37,747 bases of DNA from an uncultured Thermoleophilia bacterium (lineage in GTDB: Bacteria > Actinomycetota > Thermoleophilia > UBA2241): assembly GCA_903862845.1 (NCBI GenBank), contig CAIOZS010000076.1, forward strand, positions 1 to 37,747, read 5' to 3'. Shown piece by piece: positions 1 to 6,370 of this stretch; the stretch's first letter is position 1, and every line of letters begins with the position of its first letter. Below the pieces are notes generated by a model that saw only the letters and a list, made by a program, of their open reading frames with translations, searched no databases and had not been told where the DNA came from. A program made the position numbers and the translations under genes.

Positions 1-1738
1 CGGCAGCGTTCTTCTTGTTGAGGAAGTTGACCACCACAACGTCAAACTTCTGACCGTAGCGGTGGCAGCGCCCGATGCGCTGCTCCACGCGCTGCGGGTT
101 CCACGGCAGGTCGTAGTTGACCACCAGGTTGCAGAACTGCAGGTTGATGCCCTCCGCCGCGGCCTCGGTGGCGATGAGGATGGCGGCATGATCGCGAAAG
201 CGCTCGACCAGCGCAGCGCGCATGTCGGCGCTGGGCGAGCCCGAGATGCGGTCGGTGCCGGCGTGCTGCTGGCGCCAGTCCTGGTAGATGTTCTTGGCCA
301 GAGGCGCGTTGTTGGTGCCGTTGAAGAGCATCACCTTGCCGGCGAACGCGGTCTGCTCGAGCACGCGGAACAGGTAGTCCTGCGTGCGCCGCGACTCGGT
401 GAAGATCACGGCCTTCTGCTGCAGGGTGGCGCCGCCTTGGCTGCGCTGCGCCTCGGCGGCGACCTCGAAACCGCGGCGCAGAGCCGCGAGCAGAGCCTCA
501 CCCTTGGAGTTCGTCGTGATCGACTTGGCCAGCGCGCAGAACTCCTGCAGCTGCTCCTTCTCGCGGCGGAGCTCGGCCAGCTGATCGGGCGTGAGGCGCA
601 GCGCCTCGTCCTCGGCCGGAGCCTCCGAGTCGCCGTCCCACTCGTCGGCGAGCTCGTCGATGTCCTCCCAGTCGGCAGAGAGGTCGTCCTCCACGGTGGC
701 CGCCGGCGCCGAAGACGTCGCGGCGGCTTCCGCCGCTTCTGCCGCCTCGGCCGCCGCAAGCCGGTTCGCCAGTCCCTCCAGCGTCCCCGAGATGGCGTAC
801 GTCGACGACGCCAAGAGCTTGCGCAGGATCAGCGTCACGAGCTGACGCTGGCTCGCCGGCAGCGCGTACAGGTTGGGGCGCTGCAGGTACTCAGACACGA
901 GGTCGTGCAGGCGCTGCTCATCGGGCGAGGGCACGAACTCCTGCACCAGCGCGTGCCGGTTGGTGTACTTCACGTACTCCAGCACCTGCCGGCGCAACGT
1001 GCGCTTGCAGATGGGGCGCAGACGCGCCTTGAGCTCGGCGAAGTCGTCGGCGCGGCTGGGGCGCACGAAGCGCGCCCGGTAGCTCTTGAGGTCGCCGAAG
1101 GCGAACTCGTCGATGATGCTAACCAGGCCGTAGAGCTCCAGCAGGCTGTTCTGCAGCGGCGTGGCGGTCAGCAGCACCTTGGGGAACGGCGCCACGGCCT
1201 GCTTGATCGCCAGGGCGATCTTGCTGCTGCTCTTGTACACGTTGCGCAGGCGGTGCGCTTCGTCGATCACGATCAGGTCCCAGGCGGTCTGCCGCAGGTA
1301 GGGCTCCTTGCCGCGCGCGAACTGGTAGGAGCACACGATGATCGCGTCCTGCTCGAACGGATTGAGGTTGCCGGCGCGCACCGCGGCGTTGAAGCTGCGC
1401 GCCTCCAGGATCACCGACGGCAGGCAGAACTTGTCGGCGAGCTCCTGCGTCCACTGCTTGCACAGGTTGGCCGGCACGATCACCAACAACCGGCGGCTGC
1501 GCTCGGCCCACTTCTGCGCCAGCAGCAGTCCGGCCTCGATGGTCTTCCCCAGCCCCACTTCGTCGGCAAGGATGGCGCCCTTGGAGAACGGGCTGCGAAA
1601 AGCGAACAGCGCCGCTTCGATCTGATGGGGGTTGAGGTCGACCTGCGCGTCGGCCAGCACCGCGGTGAGCTTCTCGACGCTGCCCGACGAGCAGCGCCGG
1701 CCAAGCCTACCATTCGAGGTGGACGGTGGGCCCGCCAA
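1..1738 (-). CDS. SNF2/RapA-like DEAD/DEAH helicase, C-terminus off the left edge, start unclear
   Basis: This is a superfamily 2 ATPase of the SNF2/RapA type, which remodels or translocates on nucleic acid; related proteins are common in defence and mobile neighbourhoods. The translation shows DLNPHQIEAALFAF, then the Walker A motif DEVGLGKTIEAG, the IVPANL strand, the DEAH box (VIDEAHRLRN) and TATPLQN. A long acidic Ala/Glu insert separates the lobes, and the C-terminal lobe has ATEAAAEGINLQ and the arginine-finger motif QRIGRCHRYGQ. The reading frame leaves the window still open at position 1. No ATG precedes the conserved part: an in-frame TAG lies just upstream of the TTG at 1738, and the next candidate is GTG at 1660. 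An ATG at 1712 with no strong ribosome site lies one base out of frame, so a frameshift or loss of the first 10-20 residues is likely. The family assignment is firm; intactness is doubtful. Confidence 0.85.
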   Translation of the reverse strand, partial: MAGPPSTSNGRLGRRCSSGSVEKLTAVLADAQVDLNPHQIEAALFAFRSPFSKGAILADEVGLGKTIEAGLLLAQKWAERSRRLLVIVPANLCKQWTQELADKFCLPSVILEARSFNAAVRAGNLNPFEQDAIIVCSYQFARGKEPYLRQTAWDLIVIDEAHRLRNVYKSSSKIALAIKQAVAPFPKVLLTATPLQNSLLELYGLVSIIDEFAFGDLKSYRARFVRPSRADDFAELKARLRPICKRTLRRQVLEYVKYTNRHALVQEFVPSPDEQRLHDLVSEYLQRPNLYALPASQRQLVTLILRKLLASSTYAISGTLEGLANRLAAAEAAEAAEAAATSSAPAATVEDDLSADWEDIDELADEWDGDSEAPAEDEALRLTPDQLAELRREKEQLQEFCALAKSITTNSKGEALLAALRRGFEVAAEAQRSQGGATLQQKAVIFTESRRTQDYLFRVLEQTAFAGKVMLFNGTNNAPLAKNIYQDWRQQHAGTDRISGSPSADMRAALVERFRDHAAILIATEAAAEGINLQFCNLVVNYDLPWNPQRVEQRIGRCHRYGQKFDVVVVNFLNKKNAA

Positions 1739-1901
1739 ATGCCACGCCTGCGAAGCATGCTACGCCGATCCGCCAGGACCCCTCACGCGCCGGCCTCCCA
1801 CCGCTACGCTCGTTCTGATTCGTGAGGCCCACGGACAGGGTCTTCTGCGCCGCGCGTGCTCCCGGATCCGGAAGACGTCCGGCGAGCAGATGTGCCGTGC
1901 G

Positions 1902-2171
1902 TCAGATCTTGGTGAGCATCTTGTCGTACTCGCTGTGAGGCCCGACCCAGAACCACACGACGAGCCCGTCCCGCAGAACGCCTACGGCCCTCCAGTCAAG
2001 GTCGATCCTGACGGAGTAGATCGGGAGAGTCGCGTGCACCTTCTTGAACCGAAGAGACGGATGGTCGGGGTTTGCCGTCCACTTGAGGAAGGCAGCATGC
2101 GCCTTGTCCCTGACGGCAGGAGGCGCCGCCTGAAGGAGGTCGCGAAACTGCCGGGTCGTGCGCGAGTGCAC
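1902..2171 (-). CDS. ParE/RelE-family toxin-like protein
   Basis: An 89-residue protein with the compact RelE/ParE pattern. It has an N-terminal helical part (TRQFRDLLQAAPPAVRDKA), a central basic segment (LRFKKVHATLPIYSVRIDLDWRAVGV) and an aromatic beta strand near the end (LVVWFWVGPHSEYDKML). Family members either cleave mRNA on the ribosome or poison gyrase; the sequence does not say which. The start lies 3 bases after the stop of the antitoxin-like gene upstream, so the pair is translated from one transcript with the antitoxin first. Size and order are normal for a type II toxin-antitoxin module. Activity is not shown. Confidence 0.7.
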   Translation of the reverse strand: MHSRTTRQFRDLLQAAPPAVRDKAHAAFLKWTANPDHPSLRFKKVHATLPIYSVRIDLDWRAVGVLRDGLVVWFWVGPHSEYDKMLTKI

Positions 2172-2174
2172 GCC

Positions 2175-2378
2175 CTACAGCGGCTTCGTCTGACCCGCGG
2201 CGTGCTCGGCCAGTGCCTCTTCGGCGAGACTGGCGAGCAGATCTTGGGACTCCGCGAAGGACGCCGACCAACGCTCCTCGGATGCGAGCTCTTCCAGGAC
2301 AAGTGCAGCCAACGCATCCTGCTCAGATGCCGGGAGCTTTGCGATTTCGCTGAGGGCCTTATCGAGGAGCTGCGTCAC
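2175..2378 (-). CDS. Antitoxin-like partner of the toxin at 1902-2171
   Basis: A 67-residue acidic protein read from a GTG start (VTQLLDKALSEIAKLPASEQ). It is rich in Glu, Leu and Ala and predicted to be helical, like the small putative addiction-module components that neutralise ParE/RelE toxins. A longer reading from 2504 is possible, but its extra N-terminus is Arg/Ser-rich and unlike the rest, so the GTG at 2378 is preferred. It sits 3 bases upstream of the toxin, the usual antitoxin-first layout. A promoter-like element with 10-bp direct repeats lies just upstream and could serve autoregulation. No DNA-binding fold is obvious in the protein itself. Confidence 0.6.
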   Translation of the reverse strand: MTQLLDKALSEIAKLPASEQDALAALVLEELASEERWSASFAESQDLLASLAEEALAEHAAGQTKPL

Positions 2379-2397
2379 GGTCCATCCATTCTCACTG

Positions 2398-2655
2398 CTC
2401 TGTGATTCTACTCGCCGCCTCCAACGCGGTCCAACGCTGGGCGCATCCGCAACCCCAGTCTGGGCAATCCTCGTGACCGGCGACACCGACCTCGTGCCGG
2501 CCATCCGCGCGGCGCGCCGGCTCGATCCGACGAAGGACCTTGTCGCGCTGCAGCCCTATCGGCGGGTCAATCGCGAGCTCAGCCGATTCGCTGACCGGGC
2601 GTTGACGATTCGGGTCGCAAGCCACGCGCGGCATCAGCTCCCAGCACGAAGCTAG
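2398..2655 (+). pseudogene. 3' fragment of a NYN-domain (PIN-like nuclease) gene
   Basis: The frame reads VWAILVTGDTDLVPAIRAAR, then VALQPYRRVNRELSRFADRA, ending in TAG at 2653-2655. The GDTDLVPAI motif is the second half of the NYN/LabA (DUF88) fold: the strand and acidic residues that complete the metal-dependent nuclease site. The first half of the fold, beginning VCLIDGFN, is missing here, and no start codon with a ribosome site precedes it. The frame stays open for a few codons upstream of the motif but carries unrelated sequence that coincides with the toxin-antitoxin promoter. A 5' fragment of a similar gene lies about 1.8 kb downstream at 4415, in the same orientation but the wrong order for a simple insertion. 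Confidence 0.65.
2405..2437 (-). promoter_or_regulatory. Candidate promoter and operator repeats of the first toxin-antitoxin pair
   Basis: On the minus strand a -10 element TAGAAT (2405-2410) follows, with an 18-base spacer, a weak -35 TTGGAC (2429-2434). Over the -35 region the forward strand repeats CCAACGCGGT / CCAACGCTGG in tandem with a 10-bp period, one helical turn, which suits cooperative binding of an antitoxin complex. The -10 match is good and the -35 poor. Confidence 0.35.
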
Positions 2656-3887
2656 ATCACCTTCCACCAGGGTACCGCCACTACGCGGCGAGTGAGAGGG
2701 AAGGTCTCGTCACCGCCGTGAACGAGCAGCGCCCCGTCCGCCAGATCGGGGTAGTCGTCAAGGAAGGCTTCCAGCCCTTTGGCGTCGGCCGTCGTGACAC
2801 GGGCGGATGCCTTGACCTCGACGGGCAGCAGCCGGTCCGGCGTCTCGACAACGAAATCCACCTCGATCCCGGTGGCCGTCCGCCAGTAGAGCACCTCGGG
2901 ACGGCGCGACTGGAGGTCACGCCAAGCCAGCAGGTCGGTCAGCACCAGGTTCTCCAGGTGCGCCCCCCGCGGCTCAGTCTCCCCGGCCAGAAAGAGGGCC
3001 AGCCCCGTGTCACTCCAGTAGAGCTTGGGGGACTTGATGAGCCGGCGGGTGCGATTCACGGCATAGGCGGAGAGGCGCACGGCCTGGTAGCTCGCCTCCA
3101 TGAGGTTGAGAAAGCGGTGGACCTGTGGCTGGGCGATCCCCACATCGCGCCCCAGCTCGGTCTGGTTGACGAGGTTCCCGATGCGCAGACAGGCTGCCCG
3201 CATGAGGCGGCGAAAATCAGCGAGGTTCTCGACAGCTCGCAGGGCCTGCAGGTCCCGCTCCAGATAGGTCTGTACGTACCCGGAGAACCAGAGCGCCCGG
3301 TCTTCGGCGTTGCCGAGGCGATAGGACGGGACGGGCAACCCTCCCAGGGCGGCAGCCGTGCGCCAGTCCTCGGCAGGACCTCCGTGCGACTCCAGCACGT
3401 CGCGCCACGCGGACGATGGGGTCGCCAGTAGCTCGCTCCAGACCCCGGTGCGCCCCAATCCCAGGCGTTCTCGCCGCGTGAAGGGCCAGAGGGTGACGTA
3501 GACAGCGCGGCCGGCCAAGGTTTCACCGATGCGCTCCATCATTAGCAGATTGGCCGATCCGGTCAGCACGAAACGGCCCGGAGTGCGAGCCTGGTCGGCA
3601 TCGACGGCGCGCTTGACGGCAATCAGCAGATCACGGGCGCGCTGTACCTCGTCGAGCACCAGGCTGGGGGCCCTGGCCACCACGGCCTCGGGCTCCGTCT
3701 CTGCTTGGACGCGCAGGTCAAAGTCGTCGAGGGTGAGGTAGGGCCGCCCTTCCAGCAGCGGCAGAGCGCGCAGCAGCGTGGTCTTGCCCGTTTGGCGGGC
3801 GCCGAGCAGCACGACGACAGGGGCGATGCCGGCCGCCCGCACGACAGCGGCGGCGGCGGCGCGCGGCAGAATGGAATCTGGGGTCAT
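2652..3887 (-). CDS. AAA ATPase with DUF4143 domain
   Basis: A 411-residue protein of the AAA_14/DUF4143 family, widespread in bacteria and archaea and of unproven function. Residues 29-37 hold the Walker A motif (GARQTGKTT), 76-82 the Walker B (LVLDEVQ), and 109-115 the sensor-like TGSANLL. The middle carries the helical DUF4143 region (YLERDLQALR, then LGRDVGIAQPQVHRFLNLME, winged-helix-like). The C-terminus (WRTATGIEVDFVVE ... LLPVEVKAS) has the D...ExK spacing of PD-(D/E)xK nuclease-like folds, as in other family members. The ATG at 3887 (MTPDS) is preferred; an upstream TTG at 3932 is possible. Upstream, an AT-rich patch has -10-like TATAAG and TATGAT but no convincing -35. The stop overlaps the NYN fragment end by 3 bases, convergently. 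It appears intact. Confidence 0.85.
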   Translation of the reverse strand: MTPDSILPRAAAAAVVRAAGIAPVVVLLGARQTGKTTLLRALPLLEGRPYLTLDDFDLRVQAETEPEAVVARAPSLVLDEVQRARDLLIAVKRAVDADQARTPGRFVLTGSANLLMMERIGETLAGRAVYVTLWPFTRRERLGLGRTGVWSELLATPSSAWRDVLESHGGPAEDWRTAAALGGLPVPSYRLGNAEDRALWFSGYVQTYLERDLQALRAVENLADFRRLMRAACLRIGNLVNQTELGRDVGIAQPQVHRFLNLMEASYQAVRLSAYAVNRTRRLIKSPKLYWSDTGLALFLAGETEPRGAHLENLVLTDLLAWRDLQSRRPEVLYWRTATGIEVDFVVETPDRLLPVEVKASARVTTADAKGLEAFLDDYPDLADGALLVHGGDETFPLTRRVVAVPWWKVI

Positions 3888-4029
3888 GGTTTCCACTGTG
3901 GCATGATAATCATACTTATAGGGAATGGACAACTGAGTTACCCCACGAGGGCGCTTACGTCCCCATCCTCAGCTCCGCAGCGAACGTGGATGCTCCCCCG
4001 GATCGAATCCCCGTTCATCGCACGTCGTT

Positions 4030-4190
4030 GATGACGAGCTGCGCGCCTCCAGGACTACGGACGGCAGGCAGACCTTGCCGGCCAGCTCCTGGATCCACCG
4101 CTTGCGCAGGTTGGCCGGCACGATCATCGGCATCCGGCGGCCGTCCGGCTCCTTGCCACGATGCTGGCTGAGATCCGTCTTCTCGGAGGC
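4030..4190 (-). pseudogene. Internal remnant of a second SNF2-like helicase
   Basis: The minus-strand translation reads MPMIVPANLRKRWIQELAGK then VCLPSVVLEARS. This lines up residue for residue with the segment IVPANLCKQWTQELADK, FCLPSVILEARS of the helicase at 1-1738 (forward 1396-1480). The DNA is also recognisably similar, but with many substitutions, so it is a paralogue rather than a fresh duplication. Neither the Walker A motif upstream nor the DEAH box downstream is present: the similarity starts and ends abruptly. It is a dead fragment about 40-50 codons long. Confidence 0.75.
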
Positions 4191-4256
4191 GCGGTCGTGC
4201 GCCTTGTGAAGATGGTTTGCGCCGCAGTGGTTTGAGCCGACGATCCTGGTTCGATC

Positions 4257-4418
4257 ATGACCCGTCGACCGCCGCAGAAGGCTGACATTTACAGCGACTT
4301 CCCTGTTGGCCCGGCGCCGACCGCGTCGAACACTCTGCGAGTCACCCCCGCGAGCAGGACTCGCGGGCCCCCCGGGGTTGCGACCCCGGGGGGTTCTTCG
4401 TTCCTGAAGCCATTGTGA
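4257..4418 (+). CDS. Hypothetical short ORF overlapping the NYN fragment start
   Basis: A 53-codon ORF begins at ATG 4257 (MTRRPPQKADIYSDFPVGP) and ends in TGA at 4416-4418, overlapping the GTG start of the NYN fragment in the arrangement GTGA. I do not recognise the protein. There is no ribosome binding site before the ATG, and its second half is encoded by the two GC-rich hairpins at 4347-4393. It is therefore more likely a chance frame than a gene. The coupling-type overlap is the only support. Confidence 0.2.
   Translation: MTRRPPQKADIYSDFPVGPAPTASNTLRVTPASRTRGPPGVATPGGSSFLKPL
4347..4393. repeat. Two perfect tandem hairpins (terminator-like)
   Basis: The first hairpin pairs CCCGCGAG (4347-4354) with CTCGCGGG (4360-4367) over a 5-base loop. 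The second starts at the very next base and pairs CCCCCCGGGGT (4368-4378) with ACCCCGGGGGG (4383-4393) over the 4-base loop TGCG. Both stems are perfect. The second is followed by TTCTTCGTTCC, so it could act as an intrinsic terminator for plus-strand transcription. It ends only 22 bases before the NYN start, so it may instead be a leader attenuator or a palindromic repeat element. Confidence 0.6.
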
Positions 4419-4565
4419 ACCGTGTGGTTTGCCTGATCGACGGCTTCAACCTCTACCACTCGCTGCGCGACCTGGAGCGAGGCCACGGCCATTCGCTGCG
4501 CTGGCTCGACCTCAAGGCGCTTTGCTCATCGCTGCTGCACGCCGTGCCGGGGCGCTGCGAGGTGA
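4415..4565 (+). pseudogene. 5' fragment of a NYN-domain (PIN-like nuclease) gene
   Basis: From GTG 4415 the protein begins VNRVVCLIDGFNLYHSLRDL, then GHSLRWLDLKALCSSLLHAV. The LIDGFNLYHS motif with its metal-binding Asp is the hallmark N-terminus of NYN/LabA-type (DUF88) proteins, which are usually around 200-300 residues long and are RNases or RNA-processing factors. After about 50 residues the similarity stops and the frame runs into proline/arginine-rich sequence with no second half (no SGDSD-type motif). A fragment carrying that second half lies at 2398-2655. Both may derive from one ancestral gene by rearrangement, or from two copies. Confidence 0.7.
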
Positions 4566-4661
4566 ATCCCATTCAACGCCGCCCGTCGCCCGACCGTGCT
4601 ACGTGTGACCTACAGGCCGGCCTGTCTGGTCGATGCGCTGGTTCGAATCACACGACTCGCG

Positions 4662-4892
4662 TCACGTGCGATCTCGCCAGTAGAACGGCCGGCGGCTGTT
4701 GTGAGCGACCGCAGACACGTAGATTCCGCCGTCACGCGCCGAGTACATGACCATGTAGGGGAACCGGACTACCGCACACTCGCGTACTTGGCCGAGGGCA
4801 ACCGGCGAGGATTCGGGGTACTCCATGACCTGCCGCAGCGTCCGCTCGACCTCCTCCAGGAACTCGGTCCCGAGCCCAGGTCGCAGCCGCTC
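4662..4892 (-). pseudogene. N-terminally truncated ParE-like toxin
   Basis: Minus-strand reading gives LRPGLGTEFLEEVERTLRQV, MEYPESSPVALGQVRECAVV, RFPYMVMYSARDGGIYVSAV, AHNSRRPFYWRDRT and then TGA. PGLGTEFLEEVE, RFPYMVMY and the closing Arg/Trp-rich strand are typical of ParE/RelE toxins. The first 20-25 residues of the family (a strand plus helix ending in the AA.YYE pattern) are absent. Upstream in this frame the sequence is the end of the antitoxin gene read out of frame, with no start codon. A deletion that joined the toxin body directly to the antitoxin stop explains this best. Confidence 0.65.
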
Positions 4893-5115
4893 ACCCCCGA
4901 GTGGCTCGCAACTCTGCGAAGACCTCGTCCATCGGGATGGGCTTCACCTTACCCGACGCCATCTCCTCGTCACGGCGGACGGCCTCTTCGAGCCACAGCC
5001 GCTCGACCTCCGGCTCTGAGAGATCGTCAAGACTGACCAGGAGCTCACGAGCCAGATTCGCCCTCGTGGAAGGATCCAGCTGCAGGGCCTGGCGCTTGAG
5101 CTCATCGATAGTCAC
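4891..5115 (-). CDS. Addiction-module antitoxin component
   Basis: A 74-residue acidic helical protein (MTIDELKRQALQLDPSTRAN, then LARELLVSLDDLSEPEVERL). It fits the small family of putative addiction-module components that precede ParE/RelE toxins: an N-terminal L..L.P..R..LA..LL pattern, a central acidic stretch, and a C-terminal P.DEVFAELRA tail. It starts at GTG 5115, preceded by GAGAGG nine bases upstream. The toxin follows directly but appears truncated, so the module may be an orphan antitoxin. Such remnants can still neutralise related toxins (inference). Confidence 0.75.
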   Translation of the reverse strand: MTIDELKRQALQLDPSTRANLARELLVSLDDLSEPEVERLWLEEAVRRDEEMASGKVKPIPMDEVFAELRATRG

Positions 5116-5405
5116 AGCAGTTCACCTCTCAGTCGTCCCGCTGCCACCGCAATCATACGCCCGACCGACGCACTGACCACGCGCCGCTGGTGTTGATTCA
5201 ACTGCGATTTCGCGGTCTTCGTATCACGCTCGGGGCGGTCGGCCCCGCGCTTGCGCGAGACTACCTCTGAGATCGGACGGAGCCGGCCCTGTCTGCACGC
5301 GTCCGACGCGTTGGTCCTTCGCGCCCCACAGCGAGGCAACCGCCGCAGGCTGGGTCGTCGCAAGGTGACGTCGTGCGCGATGCCCGTGCTCACGTCAGCC
5401 GCCAC
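5112..5405 (-). CDS. Hypothetical ORF ending in a GTGA overlap with the antitoxin
   Basis: A 97-codon frame ends SVGRMIAVAAGRLRGELL with TGA at 5112-5114, overlapping the antitoxin GTG start by four bases. That geometry is typical of translational coupling. I do not recognise any domain. The first half is Arg-rich and of the composition expected from random GC-rich sequence, and no clear ribosome site precedes the first start. It may be a fragment of a decayed gene or a chance frame. No other gene can be seen between 5116 and 5395. Confidence 0.2.
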   Translation of the reverse strand: MAADVSTGIAHDVTLRRPSLRRLPRCGARRTNASDACRQGRLRPISEVVSRKRGADRPERDTKTAKSQLNQHQRRVVSASVGRMIAVAAGRLRGELL

Positions 5406-5685
5406 CGCATCGTGAACAGCGGCGTCTGCTCAACGCACGCTCCGGCCGCCGGCCGATCTCATCGAGCAGCGGATCCTTCTGCCGGTCGATGTCGCGGCTG
5501 GCGTCATCGTACGCGTGCCAGGCCACTTCGCGCTTCTCTCCCAGCTTGCGCGCCGCGCGCTGACGTTCGAGCTTCTCAGTGTCGAAGTCACCGCGCGTGT
5601 CGGATCGTTCGGTCGTGCCCAAAAGCACCCCGTAGTTGCGGCACAGGGCGGCGCTGTCAGGTTTGTCCTCGACCACAGCGCCCAT
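5395..5685 (-). CDS. Short ORF with SNF2-helicase-like C-terminal tail, probably a remnant
   Basis: A 96-codon ORF starts at ATG 5685 behind a good ribosome site (GGAGG, six bases before the start). It begins MGAVVEDKPDSAALCRNYGV. The later part, LERQRAARKLGEKREVAWHA then YDDASRDIDRQKDPLLDEI, resembles the charged coiled-coil tail that ends many bacterial SNF2/RapA-like helicases. No ATPase motifs are present. With the remnant at 4030-4190 it may mark the two ends of a lost second helicase. The similarity is judged by eye from the charge pattern and the DEIxRR ending, so the link is an inference. Confidence 0.35.
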   Translation of the reverse strand: MGAVVEDKPDSAALCRNYGVLLGTTERSDTRGDFDTEKLERQRAARKLGEKREVAWHAYDDASRDIDRQKDPLLDEIGRRPERALSRRRCSRCGGG

Positions 5686-5744
5686 GTTGAACCTCCGACC
5701 CTATCCAAGCCCGGGAGCGGACGGGGTGACGAAACTCCCGACGT

Positions 5745-5774
5745 TTGCCCGGCGTCACGCGCGTGTGGTAGCAT
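5745..5774 (+). promoter_or_regulatory. Candidate rpsT promoter
   Basis: TTGCCC (5745-5750) and TAGCAT (5769-5774) are separated by 18 bases, each matching the sigma-70-type consensus at four of six positions. The predicted start would lie about 60 bases before the rpsT GTG. Position and spacing are reasonable; the elements are only moderate. Confidence 0.4.
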
Positions 5775-5843
5775 CTCGCGTCCGAGCGCACTCCCCACTG
5801 CCTCGGCATGCCGTCACGATTTCACCAGGATCGAAGGGATCAC

Positions 5844-6110
5844 GTGGCCAACATCAAGCAGCAGAAGAAGCGCATTCTCTTGGCCGCCAAGCAGCGGCTG
5901 CGCAACCGGCACGCCAAGTCGAGCCTCAAGACGCTGTTCAAGCGCCTCGAGGAGCAGGTCGCCGAGAAGCAGGGCGACGAGGCCGCGAAGACGGCCACGT
6001 TCCTGACCTCGCGCATCGACAAGGCCGCCGCCAAGGGCATCCTCCACAAGAACAACGCCGCCCACAAGAAGAGCCGCGTCGCGCACACGCTCGCGCAGCT
6101 CTCTGCCTGA
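5844..6110 (+). CDS. rpsT: 30S ribosomal protein S20
   Basis: An 88-residue basic protein that binds 16S rRNA early in assembly of the 30S body. It begins with the near-universal ANIKQQKKR motif, continues RNRHAKSSLKTLFKRLEE and ends with the conserved HKNNAAHKKSRVAHTL helix. The start is GTG 5844 (read as Met), four bases after GAAGGGA; longer readings from 5808 add a non-homologous tail. Non-ATG starts are common for S20 and help autogenous control in other bacteria (family knowledge). The gene is single, with a promoter upstream and a strong terminator downstream. lepA, which often follows in actinobacteria, is not here: the accessory region lies on the other side. Confidence 0.97.
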   Translation: MANIKQQKKRILLAAKQRLRNRHAKSSLKTLFKRLEEQVAEKQGDEAAKTATFLTSRIDKAAAKGILHKNNAAHKKSRVAHTLAQLSA

Positions 6111-6130
6111 GTAGCGCCCCGAGCAAGACG

Positions 6131-6169
6131 CCAACACGGGCCGGCCGCTCTGCGACCGGCCCGTTTTGG
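6131..6169. terminator. Bidirectional rho-independent terminator between rpsT and holA
   Basis: The arm GCCAA-C-ACGGGCCGG (from 6130) pairs with CCGGCCCGT-T-TTGGC (to 6169), 15 base pairs with one mismatch and an 11-base loop. The right side contains TTTT at 6164-6167 for the plus strand; the minus strand has AA/T-poor flanks. It lies 20 bases after the rpsT stop and between convergent genes. Confidence 0.8.
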
Positions 6170-6262
6170 CGTGCGCGCATCCCGGCGGCGTCTCGCGAGG
6201 CGGCCGGGGCGGAGCTGGAGGAGGGGGTGCGACAGAGGCTCGCGAGGCGGCCCCTGCGGAGG

Positions 6263-6280
6263 CCGGGGTTTCAACCCCGG
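6263..6280. repeat. Perfect short hairpin downstream of holA
   Basis: CCGGGGTT (6263-6270) and AACCCCGG (6273-6280) form an 8-bp palindrome about 90 bases past the holA stop. The rest of 6170-6370 is very GC-rich and partly repetitive (TCGCGAGGCGGCC occurs at about 6192 and 6240). I see no gene in it. Confidence 0.45.
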
Positions 6281-6370
6281 CGGAGCACCCGCCTGCTCGC
6301 CGAGCGCCCTCCGGAGCGCCCCTCCCCCAGCGCAGCGCGGGCCGCGGCGCAGCCCGCCGCCCTCGCCGCC

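Noticed and set aside
62-1825. A 587-codon open frame on the plus strand
   Set aside because: It is the antisense shadow of the SNF2 helicase; its Arg/Leu/Gly-rich product has no domain, and similar shadows lie opposite most genes in this GC-rich window.
4636-4660. GGTTCGAATC resembling a tRNA T-loop
   Set aside because: The flanking bases do not pair as a T-stem and no acceptor or anticodon arm can be folded, so it is not a tRNA or a clear attachment site.
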